NCBI GenBank assembly: GCA_030062745.1
Contig: CP099839.1
Coordinates: 26,835,324 to 26,899,323, forward strand
Length of the DNA: 64,000 nucleotides
Direction: 5' to 3'
DNA from: Capitulum mitella
Lineage: Eukaryota > Arthropoda > Thecostraca > Pollicipedomorpha > Pollicipedidae
Within the stretch, counting starts at the first letter, position 1. Each line of letters starts with the position of its first letter. Under the pieces are notes generated by a model. The model had not been told where the DNA came from. It did no database searches and saw only the letters and a list, made by a program, of their open reading frames with translations. Below, piece by piece: positions 43,915 through 55,919 of this stretch. The translations under genes were made by a program, and so were the position numbers.

Positions 43915-45323
43915 TTAACCCTATTCCCTGTGGGGGGGGGGGGCAGATTCTGCTACCCGTGTCTTTTTGCTTGTCGCTCCCACACTGTTTGCCGCAGCGC
44001 CACAAGATTTTCTGGCATTTCATGGAATTGATACACAAGTGTTTTGTCAACATCTTAAAAAAATCGGTCCCGTAGAGGCGGTTCCAAGCCCCCGTTTTCG
44101 GCGGTAATGTGCTGTGCGTGAAGCTGCAAAGTTGTGCGGTTCACTATCGTGACATCCTGAGTAGAAATAAAGATCACTGACTCATTTATATAGTCATACA
44201 CATCCTAAACAATGCGTATGCACACACATTCTCAGGCGAACGCACACCCAGGTACTGAAAAAACTGGGGAGCATACTATTGTGCATATGGTGCCCTCCCA
44301 ATTTTGTTTCCCTGGATCCACCTCTGCGCTACATATAAACTTAAACTGGCTTGCTAGTTGTACATCTGATGTTTATATCGCCCAAAACAAACAAAAACAA
44401 AGGAAATTTCTTATTTCAAAAATCACCCTTCTTGCCCTCCCTGGAACTGCCTATGGTTTTCTATTTTAAATTTCAGCTTTCGGTATATAAAAGACTTGGA
44501 CATTCCAAGCTGAACCGTGTTTTTCCCATGAAAATTGGTTGGTAAACACGGCCGCAGTGACCTTTCAAAAATCACCAAATTTTGGAGTTTGTTTGCCCCC
44601 ACGCCCTATTTTCTCAATTTTTGAATTTTTGGGGTCCGGAATTGGAGATCTCGTTGAAACATATTAAATGGCATTCATCCCATCAACATTGGACGAATGC
44701 ATCTCGAGATCTCTGGAAGGGCGGGGAGGGGAGGGGCAGAATTGGTAATCTTCACCTTTCAGCCAATGCATATTTTTCGAAGGTGCAAAAGTGGCAACGG
44801 CTCATATCATGTTTGAGTTTGGGTCCTCACTTCTGCGTCTACAAAAAATCATGTGTCAGCCGAAAGGTGTTTCGGCCAGTTGATATTTTTTTCGGGAACG
44901 CAGAAGTGGTAACTCGAATCGCGTGGACAGTGTAGCCTGTCATCCAAGTTAAAAATGATTTAAGCTAACCTAACTTATAACCTACTGTATGGTTGCAGGG
45001 ATTGCCCTAGATGGGCATGTAAAACTAATTTTTTGTTAGGTTCAATTTCCCTGTTTTTTTGGTTTGGTTAGCTCGTATCGGCTGAAGGCAAACATGTGTC
45101 AACTGAATCAAAATTCAAGAGTTACCTAACCAAGTCAGTTTACACATCCAGTAGCGGCCAGTGCTTAGAAAAATACCTGAATGGGCTAAATTGTTCACAC
45201 AACTTGTGTTGCCACTTCCGCGTCTCCAAAATTTACGCGTAAGCGTCGGCCGAAAGGTAGATTACCGCAGATCTGACCCCCCAGGGTAATGTGAATCTCA
45301 CTGCCTGCAGCGAATATGGTTAA
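43915..45323 (-). mobile_element. TTAA-bounded element nested in the hAT transposase
   Basis: The left end is TTAACCCTATTCCCTG and the right end CAGCGAATATGGTTAA, which match as inverted repeats at 14 of 16 positions. The ends resemble family B, though most of the interior is different. A second TTAA with an ACGGG end lies at 43900-43903, so another TTAA element may abut it. Confidence 0.75.
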
Positions 45324-45678
45324 GGCAAATAGTCCCAAGCAATAGTCGACAAGCTTCATAATTATGCTTCACTACTGACAACTTATTGTGCACATTGTTC
45401 TCACCTGAAAATGACGTAAATAATGCTTCCTTTTGATGTGCCTTTAGGTTTGAAAGGCTACTCTTGTGACCCTTGATTGTAACCTCTTTCGGTCGGCACA
45501 GGACATACGTAAAAATGACGTTTTTCCCCTCCTCCTTAAACTCAAAGTACGTTTCTAGATGTGGCCATGGGTGACCCAGACCGGGCTCGTCCTCTGCCTC
45601 CGAAGCTGAGGCACCGTCGGACTCGGAGTCAAGGTTTTCGACCTCCAGTGGCGGCGTAAAGACGCCTTGATGGGACAT
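45298..45678 (-). pseudogene. hAT transposase N-terminal (BED-finger region) fragment
   Basis: The frame starts MSHQGVFTPPLEVENL and contains HPWPHLETYFEFKEEGKN then VLCRPKEVTIKGHKSSLSNL and KAHQ. The pattern W-P-L---F-F ... LC-PK ... K-S-SNLK-H is the BED-type finger region of hAT transposases. One of the paired cysteines is absent. The genuine frame ends at the TTAA border (45320-45323) of the nested element; the last codons are read from the insert. Confidence 0.75.
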
Positions 45679-46415
45679 TTTAGTGTCAGGTAGTTAAAAT
45701 TTCAGGCCAGTCAAGAATCAATCACCACTCCATCGCCCCATGGACACCACAGATGCAAGGCCATGGCGGCAGTAATCATGTGCTCAACAGCCTTGAGTGA
45801 TCTTGGCGGGGAACCGTGTGGCGGTGGTAAGCAATCCGTGACTGACTTGAGACAACATTGAAAACTGCCGTCAGCTGGCTGTTCCATTATAAATGACAAT
45901 AACTTTGATATCTTTTGGCCTGAAAAATGACGACTGGTTAATTTATAATTTTAAGTCATATCAAACTTAGGCATAATTCAATACTTTTGTCCCAAAAGAG
46001 ACCAAAGTCAGCTGGCCTTTATACTGAACCATTGCCGCCAGCTTGCCGTCAACGTTTATCAGCTGACGAATATTGTCAACAAGTCTACTCCGCGATTGTC
46101 AGCTGAGTGCGCACCCAGCCGCGCTTGTATCGCCGCACGCTATTGGGTGTTGGCTATTCAAGTAGCCAATGGCGTGTGCCGATGCAAATAAAGCCGGGCG
46201 GTGTCTGTAAGGAGTTTAAAAAGTAACGGAGTAACGGAGTAACGGAGTAACGGACCAAAAAGTAACGGAGTAACGGACCACAAAAGTAACTTCCGTTACT
46301 CAGTCCGTTACAGTAAAATAAAAGTAACGGGTCCGTTACTCCGTTACTCAAAAAAGTAACTTCGTTAGTAACGGAGTAACGGAGTAACGGACCAGTGCCC
46401 ACCTATGGGTATCAA

Positions 46416-48050
46416 AATGGTGTTGGCGTCAAAATATGTAAAATTGGCTGATAAACAGTTGCTGAAAGTTTGGTTGGGCAGGCTCTCATAGTCCAGAAGT
46501 TATTCACGAAAACCCGAGGGGATTGCCCTATTTAAAACCCCAGGCGGTGCCGAGTTAGCATGCCCATCTAGCTTGGCCTACGGTCCAACTAAATCCAATT
46601 CCATTCACCCGAGAAATGAAAAATGACCATTTTGGCCGTGCTTGCCCAGCTTAACCCGGCATGCTGGGCCGACGATAACCCCTGCATAACAACATTGTTT
46701 GCTTTTGTAGTAGAAAAAAATGATCACGTGGCGTTTATTTCATCGCTCATCATTCTTAGTTTACGAACAGCCGGGGACCGAACCGTTTCCCGTCGTCGGC
46801 CGCTGTAATAAAAATGTTCCGTAGGACTAGGGCTAACTACCAGAGAATATGGACTCCGCCAAAGACAGGAACGGAGTACTCTCCATAGCTTTTCTATCCG
46901 AATTGAGCTCTCTCTGTACACACTAAGATACCCGGAGTCATTTGCGAGCTGCTGGAGCCTTTTTGCCCCACGGACCGGCCCACCCCATCTCCTGCCTGTT
47001 GCGAAAGCCAATGGAATGATTCTTTCAGTTCTAAGGGAAACTGTATATTTATCCGACCAGGGTTAACAAACCGCCCGAAAAACACTAGAACTGGAAACAG
47101 AAATTGTGTATGGTTAACACTGTCGGGACTCAAAGAGCATGATCACGGACTTGACTGACTTCCATTGACTGAAGAACTTTGGTCTTGTGTGGTATCATGT
47201 GAAGATCTTTAGGGGAACATGCCATTTGTAGTGTCTGCGGACCAGAAAACCTTGTCGTGAGTGGTAAGACCCCGTTGCCCATTATTATACCTCATCAGTG
47301 TCACATAGGATTTTCTCAGACAAATGGTCAGTGAAATCCTTAGGTGCACAGTGTTAAAATCTCTAATCTTCTGGCTATTTGATGAACTTATAGTTCCCTA
47401 CTCCGCCACTAGAGCCAGTCGGCGTGACATGGTCGCGATGCGCTCTACGCCAGGGAGCAGTAGCATGAAAAATGAGAAGGTGGAGGATAGACTTAAAAAC
47501 TCCCTCGCCATGCTCAGCTGCAAATACCCCAACCCAGACGTTGGTGAGCCTGAATACCCTACCCAGTTTGCAGAAAGAGGCGGCTGCCCGCCTCTTTCCT
47601 TCTTTCAAGTCAGCGACGCCATTTGAAACAACATCCGGGACAGTTAAACATGCCTGAACTACCTGTTGTATGCACAAATACCAGACACCAAATGAGACCC
47701 ATTGCCAGCATCAAACGAAAGATGTGACTGAAGCGAAGTTGCACTGCAAGCCACGGCCTGACCTTGACTTCCTCTTATAAGTAAGTCGTTACGACCAACT
47801 CGCACGGAAGTCCTCATGCCAAACATCATTAAACGTAAGATGCGTTACTAAGACAAGGCTGCCGACTGACTTTGACCTCTCGTGAAGGCCTCTGTCGCAA
47901 CTTTTTGGTGTCCTGATCAAGACTTCTCGGCGTCGCGGAGATTAATTCACATGAACCCCTACGAAGAAGTGCACCAGAGACAGTGGATATATTTTACCTT
48001 GGGTAAAGGTCAGGCAATGACTCTGAATGGATTTTGCACTCAACCAGGAC
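46416..48050. other. Repeat continuation then anonymous sequence
   Basis: The first 200 bp appears to continue the repeat interrupted by the hAT element. No gene is supported; frames at 46.6-47.7 kb overlap on both strands without recognisable content. Confidence 0.4.
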
Positions 48051-48059
48051 CGTGCCACC

Positions 48060-49350
48060 CGTCCCAGGAGGGTGAGGGGGTCAGAGGCAGCAAAGGAATG
48101 GAGCAAAGCAATGGAGGTCTCCTAGGTTCCGGGGCCTCTTTAACTGAGGTGAGATCCTCACCCTGACTTTTGGGGTCTCCTGTGGCGCAGTAGAGGTCTT
48201 CTGCGAAACTTCAGGGGCCTCCATGGTTCTCAGAGGGGCCTCATCGCGTGCTCAGGCGGCCTTTCCTGCGGCGTTCAGGAGGCCCTCCTAAAGCATGTGG
48301 TGGGCTTCTGTTGCGGCTCAGGGGCCTCCAATGACTCCCAGAGGGGGTCCCGTGGCGTTCGAGGGGGGGGGGGAGGAAATTGTGAGCCTCCTGTGGCAGT
48401 ACGTCGGTGTCTTGTGTCACTGTATTTCATTCACAGGGAGTCTCCAGCGGCGCTCAGAGGGCTTCCTGTTATCTCAGAGAAACCTCCAAGAACATTCGGT
48501 GACCTTCAGAGGGCCCCAGGAGCCTCCAGTGGGTGACACTCAGAGGGGATTCCTGTGGCGTTTGACAGTTACCCTAAGGCCATCGGGGGCATCTCAAACC
48601 GCTCGTGGAGAGGGAGGCTTCCCCCTTGCCCTTGCGTACGCCACTGGCCGGGATGGGGAGGGGACCCCTGTTGGGAAGGCCTCCTCGGTCAGCAAAGGGG
48701 CCTCCTCTGCCGATGAAAGAGCCTGTTCTGGTGATCAGAGGACCTTTTGTGTCTATTAGAGTGGCTCTTGTGGAGAAAGAGGGTCCCCTTTAATGATATG
48801 ATAATTCCTGTATATATGCTAGGGAACTGGCCTCCAGTGGTAAGAAGACACCTATGTCGATAAGGAGGCCGTTTGCGGTGGTGAGGGATATTTCTTTCAC
48901 GGTGCGGGCAGAGATGTAGCCAAAGGGGCCAAGAGGACCATTGCTCCCCTTGATGAAAATTTAACGTTTTCTTACTCATCAGAAATGAAAATAAGCAATA
49001 CTTTCGGGGATTCAAAAATAAAGTGGTCGAGATCCGCGTAGTTCTCAGTTTTAAGATGGGATTAGGTTTGTCCGGCCTCCCGGGGGATATCCTGGCTACG
49101 CCCCTTGGTGAAGGCCCCCTGCGGCGACAAAGGGCCTCTCTTGAAGGTCAGGTGATCCTAATAGCTGTTACGGGCTTTCGTCGGAGATGAGACTCTTGTG
49201 CTGTAAGAGAGCCTTATGGTGTGGGGAGTACTCCTGCTCCGGCGAATGGAATGGCGGATGGCCGTGAATGGAGTCATCTGGTGGCGGTGAGGCTCAGAGA
49301 CAGTGAAGAGTCTTCATTTGACGAAGTGCGGTCTTCTGTGGCATTATGGG
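48060..49350. repeat. Degenerate minisatellite, GGCCTCCTGTGGCGxTCAGAGG type
   Basis: Roughly 25-35 bp units with the pattern 'GGGCCTCC..TGGCG.TCAGAGG' run from about 48110 to 48780 and resume at 49107-49340. The MITE at 48909-49106 interrupts the tract. The 154-codon frame at 48295 is repeat-derived. Confidence 0.75.
48909..49106. mobile_element. hAT-type MITE
   Basis: The left end CAGAGATGTAGCCAAAGGGG pairs with the right end ATCCTGGCTACGCCCCTT. The flanks GGTGCGGG and GGTGAAGG match at six of eight bases. Confidence 0.8.
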
Positions 49351-49911
49351 AGAAAGGCGATGGCTAAACTGGGAACAAATACAAATATTTCAATGACTTG
49401 AGCTGTTCATGTAAGCGTTTCTACGAGCCAATAATTCAGGGCGTCACAATACCTGGGTTTTACCATTTGCATCTTCAAAACAATTTGGCAACAAGGCCAT
49501 CGTGTTAAATGTTATTCAAGCAGGATGCTAGAAGCTTAGACACAGATAATTTCAGAAACTTTTAAAGCGGGAGTGAAATTCAGGTAGTCTTTGCAGTCTT
49601 ACCAAAGTGACCAGACTTGTCGATGTAGGGCGTACAGGCAGGCAAACGGGGTCCTGCTGTCCGTGAGCCTCGGAGATTTTCTTCGACGCTCTGCCTTAAA
49701 ACCACATGAATCTTTGAAGAAACATGTACGTCTGTCGGCTGCACTGGCAAATGCGGAAGAAAGTAGTACATGTAGCTCCCGTCGCAGCTTACACACTTCT
49801 TGAGCTGCGGTGCCATCACCAGGAGGGGGGAAGGACAGTTAGGGTACCGGGTCTCCGTCAAGTCGTAACGACTGTTGCGACGCGACGACCTTTTGCGAAG
49901 ACATCCGCGAC
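49107..49911. other. End of minisatellite, then anonymous sequence
   Basis: No gene is supported. The frames at 49.58-49.86 kb on both strands have no recognisable content. Confidence 0.4.
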
Positions 49912-50058
49912 GATAGCTCGAATGATAAAGCGCTGGTCTTCCCGTCCTGTCAAGACGGGTTCGAGTCGCTTCGGTGCTCGATATTTGGCCCGCGGGTCAA
50001 CTGGCAACTGAGCAACATGGGATCAACTTCCATGTGATCATGTCGCACCCTTAGCGCA
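49912..50058 (+). mobile_element. tRNA-derived SINE, 5' part
   Basis: GATAGCTCGAATGATAAAGCGC (A-box region) and GGTTCGAGTC at 49958-49967 (perfect B box) in tRNA spacing, with an anticodon-arm-like CCCGTCCTGTCAAGACGGG stem. The following body GCTCGATATTTGGCCC matches the SINE at 11275, so this is not a tRNA gene. Confidence 0.85.
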
Positions 50059-51215
50059 TGGGTGTGGTTTTCGGAAAATGATTGTGGGTGCCCAAAACGC
50101 ATATGGGGACATCCAGACATTGCTTATCGGAGGGGGAAGGGGTCGTGACAGGCGTTTATGCCTAAATTTCAGAGAAATGAGTTTAAGAAGATGTTAAGGG
50201 AGGTCAGTTACGGAAGGATGACTTTCGTAAATCAAACATGGTTTTATGGCGGCGACATTCTTAAAGGGAATACATCTGGTTTTCCCGTTATCCCAAAAAT
50301 GCACTCGGGGGAATATTTAAGATTGGTTATGGATTGTCATGTAAATGAAAAGTTTATTTTGGTCATCTTAGACCAATATTTCATGCATTTTAGTTATTGT
50401 ATTTATCGACAGTGACATCAGTAGGCAAAATACAATGCAAAATATAAGAGAAAGGAGGCAATGGGCGAGTGGAAAATACGTAGGTAAACCTTGGACGCAC
50501 CCGATGCTTACCCAACACTCTGCCTTGCTGTACCAGATGCAGTTACAGAGGGCAGCGACCATTGTTTTGATAACACTAACGTGTTTCGACCTCTTCATGT
50601 AATACATACCTGCGAGGGAGATTCGAGGAACAGGAGCGGTACTTGCCCGAATTCATGATGGGCGCCTTCATAATTTTGGTGTTCATTAACTGATGTAAGC
50701 TTCGACATCGCTAAGCCTAACGATACGCTAACCCTATTCATCGGTGATTTCAGTGCTGAGAAGAAAATGGGGTACATAGATTAAACTTGGGCTAGCAGCC
50801 AGTATGCTCAATTACTCCAGTAAAATATGAGCAAACGAGTGCGAGTTGGCAAGAATGAATGACACCTACTCTTTGATTTATAAAAATGTTCTCTTCTGTC
50901 GCACGTGTACATAAAAAAATCACGATTTGCGTACATACACTCTCTTTAATGGAGGGCCTTCCTCCGGAACCCGGCTTGACACAGTGTTACTTGGAGGATG
51001 GTGGGGAAAAGCAGTTGGTGGGTGACAATAGAGTAAATGAGTTCCGATCATTGTTTACAAAGCTGATTGTAGGTGGTCACGTCATGGGACCGAGAATATA
51101 AATATATTTTAATATTTAAACATAATTTAAGTTGTGGGTGCCCAAATCATATTGTGGGTCCTCGTTTCCACTTTGTGGGTGCCGGGACACCCACAAAGAG
51201 ATGAGAAATCATGCA
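50059..51215. mobile_element. Insertion splitting the SINE (unclassified)
   Basis: The sequence between the SINE head and tail is bordered by a direct motif, TTGTGGGTGCCCAAA, at about 50083 and 51132. Near its right end is a perfect 11-bp-stem hairpin (51171-51198, CTTTGTGGGTG...CACCCACAAAG). No coding capacity seen. The hairpin near one end suggests a Helitron-like or other hairpin-ended element, but the expected CTRR end is not evident. Confidence 0.4.
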
Positions 51216-51366
51216 ACTGCCTGCACGGCACATTAAACGTTCGCCACAAAAACAGCGATTACCTGGAATTGTCCGACTGGGTATAGGGGTCAGAGTCTAT
51301 GCAACAAACCCCGCTTAGCAAAGGCTGTGATCCCCAGCATTGCCATATCAAACCATTTGGATCAAA
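51216..51366 (+). mobile_element. tRNA-derived SINE, 3' part
   Basis: Matches 11430-11575: GGCACATTAAACGTTCGCCAC, TTACCTGGAATTG, GCTGTGATCCCCAGCAT, CATTTGGATCA. It runs into an AT microsatellite that probably grew from the SINE tail. Confidence 0.8.
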
Positions 51367-51368
51367 TA

Positions 51369-51420
<52 letters not shown>
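51367..51420. repeat. (TA)n microsatellite
   Basis: Dinucleotide TA array at the SINE 3' end. Confidence 0.97.
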
Positions 51421-51422
<2 letters not shown>

Positions 51423-51439
51423 CAGGCCCATTACTGCCA

Positions 51440-52685
51440 TTAACGATATTCCCGGAGGGCTAGACGGTAAGGCCGATTCCCGGCAGGGGGGCGGATTCGC
51501 CCCCCCCCCGAGATCTCGAGATCTACACATCCGATTTTATCGCAACAAACGGTAATCGATTTGCCATGACGTGGACTGTATTTAAAAAAAGAAACTTCCA
51601 GAATTTTGAAGGGGTGGATACAGTAAGGCAAAAATATTGGAATGGAGGGTACTTTTGGACTTCTTATAACTCCGTTGTTTATGGACCGATTTCAATGAAA
51701 TTGACATGAATCGAGAGATTATGGGCAGGACTTTTACCAATGATACACATATTTGAAACTTTGGGAAAATTCGTAGGCGTTCACAGGGTTTCAAAATTAG
51801 GAGGATTAGTTTTCCAAAAACTAATCCTAAAAAAAAGAAGAAAATAGTAATCAAAAAAAAGAAGAAAAAAGGAAAAAGCATTTTTTGGGATTCTTTTAGT
51901 CAAGTCATGCTAAAAAAGCACAGATCGTATCACAATGTTTATATAATGTTAGCATAGGCGGTGCCAGGGACATGAAAAAAGGGGGAACTGTCATGGTCAC
52001 ATGCTCTTCAGACCAACTTATGACCTTTGACCTTAAATGACGTCCAGTGACCTTGGAGTCACTTGGAATGATCTCTTGTGCATTTAATATTATCAGTAAA
52101 CGTTTTCAATCATTTGAATTCACTCTATTCCAAAAATTTTCCTTTACGGCTATTGTGGTACAGGGCACGAGCAATGACATTTTAGGCCATAGCTCCGTCA
52201 CCCGAACTGATATCAAGCTAAAATTTGATATACAAATAGAGGGCACCTTTCTACGTCATATGTATTCTGAGTCTTGCATTTCAAAGAAAAAGTGCCGAAA
52301 TTATTGCTATAAAACCAAATTTTGACTTCTGATCTTCATCTGACCTTGTAAAGTAACCTCAGATGAACAAAATTGTATTTGAACGTTGCCCAACTATATA
52401 GCTATACATCTATATAAACCTTGAAGTTCTGTCTTAAAAACGCTTTTTTGGCAGTCATTTTCCTTTTACCCTCAACAGGGCCAAAATTTGCCTGAGATGC
52501 CTCCCAAAAACGTTGCCTGGCTCCGCCCCTGAGCAAAAAAGAATTTTGAAATTTTGTCACGGCACGTCGAAAGAAAAGCTAGGAAAAGTGACGAAGTTTC
52601 GTGAAGCTGCGTTAGAAAGCCTGGAATTGGCAAGCAAAAAACCCGACTAAGGGCGGATTCAGCCCCCTGCCGGGAATAGGGTTAA
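51440..52685 (+). mobile_element. piggyBac-like nonautonomous element, family B copy 3
   Basis: Starts TTAACGATATTCCCGGAGGG and ends CCCTGCCGGGAATAGGGTTAA. Near full-length match to 34093-35312, including TGACCTTTGACCTTAAATGA, TCTACGTCATAT and AACGTTGCCTGGCTCCGCCC. An A/G-rich microsatellite-like insert lies at 51823-51880. Noncoding. Confidence 0.92.
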
Positions 52686-55200
52686 AGCGGCAAATGATAT
52701 TTGATATCAACGTCGGGGACCACGCCTCCACTTTTTACCAGGCTTGTTACTTTTTAACAGGCTTGTAAGGCAAGGTCAGCTGAGGCCACTGACCCCCGAT
52801 GATTTCGAATCACCTTTTTTGATCTCAGGTGGTTTCCAGGATACTTTGAGGCGCCAATTTCAAATTCGGCAACCATTTTATACCATTGCCGCTTGTTCAT
52901 ATTGATTTCATGGCCAACAGAAGGTTCTAGATTTCATGCCGTTGCAGCCGGTCACGGGGTTTTACCTGATCTAACTTGTGCCAATGACCATAAGTAATTA
53001 TAAAGGGGACCATTAGATTTGCAGGACTTCAATGAATCCTCTAGCTCTTGTCCGGCCTCATTTACTGCGCTATCTTTGTACTCTGGCCGTCGAAACGGAA
53101 AGTTACGCGATTTTCGCCTATTTCTTGCCGTTGACCTGACATGGTAGGGAACCGGGTACCGTTGGCTTCTTAAACCCGGATAACGTTAGTTTCCTCGTAT
53201 GACCAGCAATACGTTTGTGCTTGTTTTGTGGCTTTAGCTCAATCAAGGGCCAAACGCTAGGGGGTCGAGCTGACCCCCCTTCTGTATAGTTGAAGGTGGG
53301 AAAAAAAACGCTTCCGGACGAGGGTTAACAGAGAGAAAGTAAGAGCTTTCCAGAGCAGTGGATTCCTTAGTTTTTGTTCTTTAGTCAGAATTCATACGCA
53401 GTAAAATGAGAAAAAGAACCCTTGCCATAGGTCGTCATCGGAAATTTGCTTTTTCTGAAATTGCTGAACGAAGATCATCAGAGTTGATGCCATCATTTTG
53501 AATTTCATCATAATGTTGTTGGTGTGAATGTCTGGCCGTACCGGTGTCGAATGAGGGTGCCCGTTACAAACTGAAAGCAGTTTGAGATAAAGGCCAATTT
53601 TCCAGGAGGATCTGAAGGTTTAAGCAGGATGATGCAGGCTGGACGCGCCTGGTACAAAAAGAGGCAATTCGGCGAATCAGTTCGAACAGCAGCAGACCAA
53701 GAACTAACGTGACAGGTCTCGATCAAGCAGTTAGAAAGCGATCATCAGCTAAGCGGACAGCTATCAACCTTTGGTTTCTCTGCTCGACAAGCTAAATCTG
53801 CTGTTTTGGTCAGGCTTGACAAGAAAATCGCGAGCCAGGGCTCGTTACCGGGAATTATCCAGCGACTTTGCGTTGTTCGGATTGTTACACGATCTCAGTA
53901 CTGCTGAGAAGTTCTGTACTGAATACCAACTCTTTGGCCCCTGACCACTCAGTACCAGGCACTCAGCACTAAGCACACAAAGACGGTCAATTCCTCGACG
54001 ATCCGAAGATGTAATGACGCCTAATGTTTTCCACGTCGACGCGCCGTAACTACTGAACCGCAAATTCTGTGATATGAACGGCGCTGTTGCGTTTAATCCT
54101 CTTCAGGAAGACATTTTATTCTTTCAACGAAGAACTGCGACCTGCATGGACTGCAGGGCGATAGGATTCTAAGAACCTATATGTCCATATAGCTTGCCTA
54201 TACAGGTCTTCGATAAATTGCGTAACGACGGCAGGGGTTTAACTTCATGTCTCTTTGTAGGTGCACATGCGCACACAAACCGGATATTTGCACCCACAAA
54301 CATGGTCCTTGCACCCGCAAAAAAAGTTAACGGCCCTAAAAACAGTATCTGCACTTTTACATCATACAAAAAAGATGATTACTTACAAAGAAAACATGTA
54401 TACTTATGTATGAAAATGTTCGCGTGAGAAATGCAGCCATAGGCATACCCATGGCACGCCGCACCCTTCAGGATAGGAATTTTAAAAATTTTGTGCAATA
54501 GAAAGAAATAGGTCCGAATGTATGTGGCGTCTGGACAACGTTCCCCCTGCTGTCCGAATTTACATCTGTCATTACGTGAGGCAAATAGTACACTTGTAAA
54601 TTCTCATGTCATGGTTATCCTCTCAGGACAGTTTCTGTTTTAATACCAGCGCCTTCAGAGTATTCGCTCAGTCGGTTTTTAGACACCTTGGTGAATTTGC
54701 CATGCCTTGTGACTGCGGTCTGAAGATTTACGCGCTGTTGCGGCCGTGTGTAGGCAGGCCAGACATCTGAGCCAATCATTAGCCAGCTACCTGGTTGCCA
54801 TGGCAGCAGCAAAACTCAAGCTGCGGCCCTGCGGGCGTCGCTCGCAGTAATGGCGCGCGGACTCGGGGGATGAGGTATGGGCGCTGGGTCCACGATGACC
54901 CCAGGATCGACCGCTGACGGACTTGGAAATGTATGCTACGGTCGCCCGTCAGCAAATATTCGTCGGTAAGTGTTCCCTTTTGGTCTCTTTGTCTCTTGTG
55001 ATACCGTGGGTATGCGACATTAATTGTACTGTGTGAGGCTTGGACTCTTCCAGTGAGCTTACGGCAGGGTTACCTCCATGATGTAACGAGGGGAAGTGGC
55101 GAATTTCGGGGCAGTTTATGCCGAAGCACGAGGCAACATTTACATTCGTACTAACTGACCAGTTTGCGCGATGCGCAATTTGAGAACAGTGGAAAACAGT
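52686..55200. other. Intergenic, no gene seen
   Basis: Starts with a TTAA-bounded-looking stretch ending GGACGAGGGTTAA at 53329, but its left terminal repeat is not convincing. The remainder is anonymous. Confidence 0.35.
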
Positions 55201-55219
55201 TAAGTTAAGAACAGTTACT

Positions 55220-55657
55220 TCGTCCCAGTCATCCTCTCCACTGAGCCGTCGCCTGTTCCATCCGTTATCCCGTGCCCAGTCATGATCTTTTCTGTGCGGA
55301 TCCCCGTTCTTTTCGCAGTCCCTGGTCTCGTTCTCTTTCCTGTCCCAGCCGAAGTCTCTGTCCCTGTCCGTATCCCTATCCCTGTCCATGTTCCGTAACT
55401 GTCCTTGTTATCAATGTTCTCCTATTGTACCAGTACGATGCCGTTGTTCCCGTTTCTGTTCCCGTCCCCTGTAGTGTACCCCTGTCCCGGCGCTCTCCTG
55501 CCTCGGCTGTCACCTTTCCCGCTGGCCCTTTGTTGTATCCGTGTCCTTTCTCCCTGTCTTCTGTCCTTTGTAATACTGGCCTCTTATTCATTGTCCTGGA
55601 TCCAGTGTCCTGTAACGTTTCATTGCCCCGGCCCTTTAACCACCAGTTCCCTGTCTC
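55220..55657. repeat. Pyrimidine-rich TCCCTGTCC minisatellite
   Basis: Irregular repeats of CCxGTCCCTG/CCTGTCCC. The segment CCAGCCGAAGTCTCTG with flanking CCTGTTCC and CTGTCC recurs at 61650-61850, so the two tracts are related copies. Open frames here are repeat artefacts. Confidence 0.75.
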
Positions 55658-55919
55658 CGGGGACGTAGCCGGGAGGCGGGCCATGGGAGCCATGCCCCTT
55701 CCCTGAGCCAAGTTATCTTCACTAGATATATGGCGATTTGCACGAATACGGAGTAGAGATCATATACGTCTTGCAAAAGCAAACATGTGTTTTCCTGTGC
55801 GCTAGATATGAGGTAAATTACATGAAGTTGGCGTTTTTGCTAGGAATTTCATTATGTCAGTGGAATATGAAAAAATTTGACATTCCCCCCCCCCGAGGAA
55901 AATCCTGACTACGTGGCTG
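55658..55919. mobile_element. hAT-type MITE
   Basis: The left end CGGGGACGTAGCCGGGAGG pairs with the right end AAAATCCTGACTACGTGGCTG. The flanks CCTGTCTC and GCTGTCCC match at six of eight bases. The TCCCTG minisatellite continues on the right, so the element inserted into it. Confidence 0.8.

Larger units (their letters stand above)
42706..46407 (-). mobile_element. hAT transposon (3.7 kb), defective
   Basis: The terminal repeats are CATAGGTGGGCATCG at the left and its inverse GTGCCCACCTATG at the right. Exact GGTATCAA duplications flank it (42698-42705 and 46408-46415). Subterminal arrays of GTTACTCCGTTACT-type units at 42718-42846 and the inverse GTAACGGAGTAACGGA at 46220-46390 are the expected transposase-binding repeats. 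On the minus strand, 45678-45324 encodes an N-terminal transposase fragment. The rest of the transposase is missing, and a TTAA element is inserted at 43915-45323. Confidence 0.93.

Noticed and set aside
43667..44053. 128-codon minus frame as a continuation of the hAT transposase
   Set aside because: It crosses the TTAA borders at 43900 and 43915 and has no transposase motifs; it is read through inserted sequence.
49912..49990. tRNA gene
   Set aside because: A and B boxes are present, but the sequence continues into the body shared with the copies at 11275 and 51216, and no complete cloverleaf was established; it is a SINE head.
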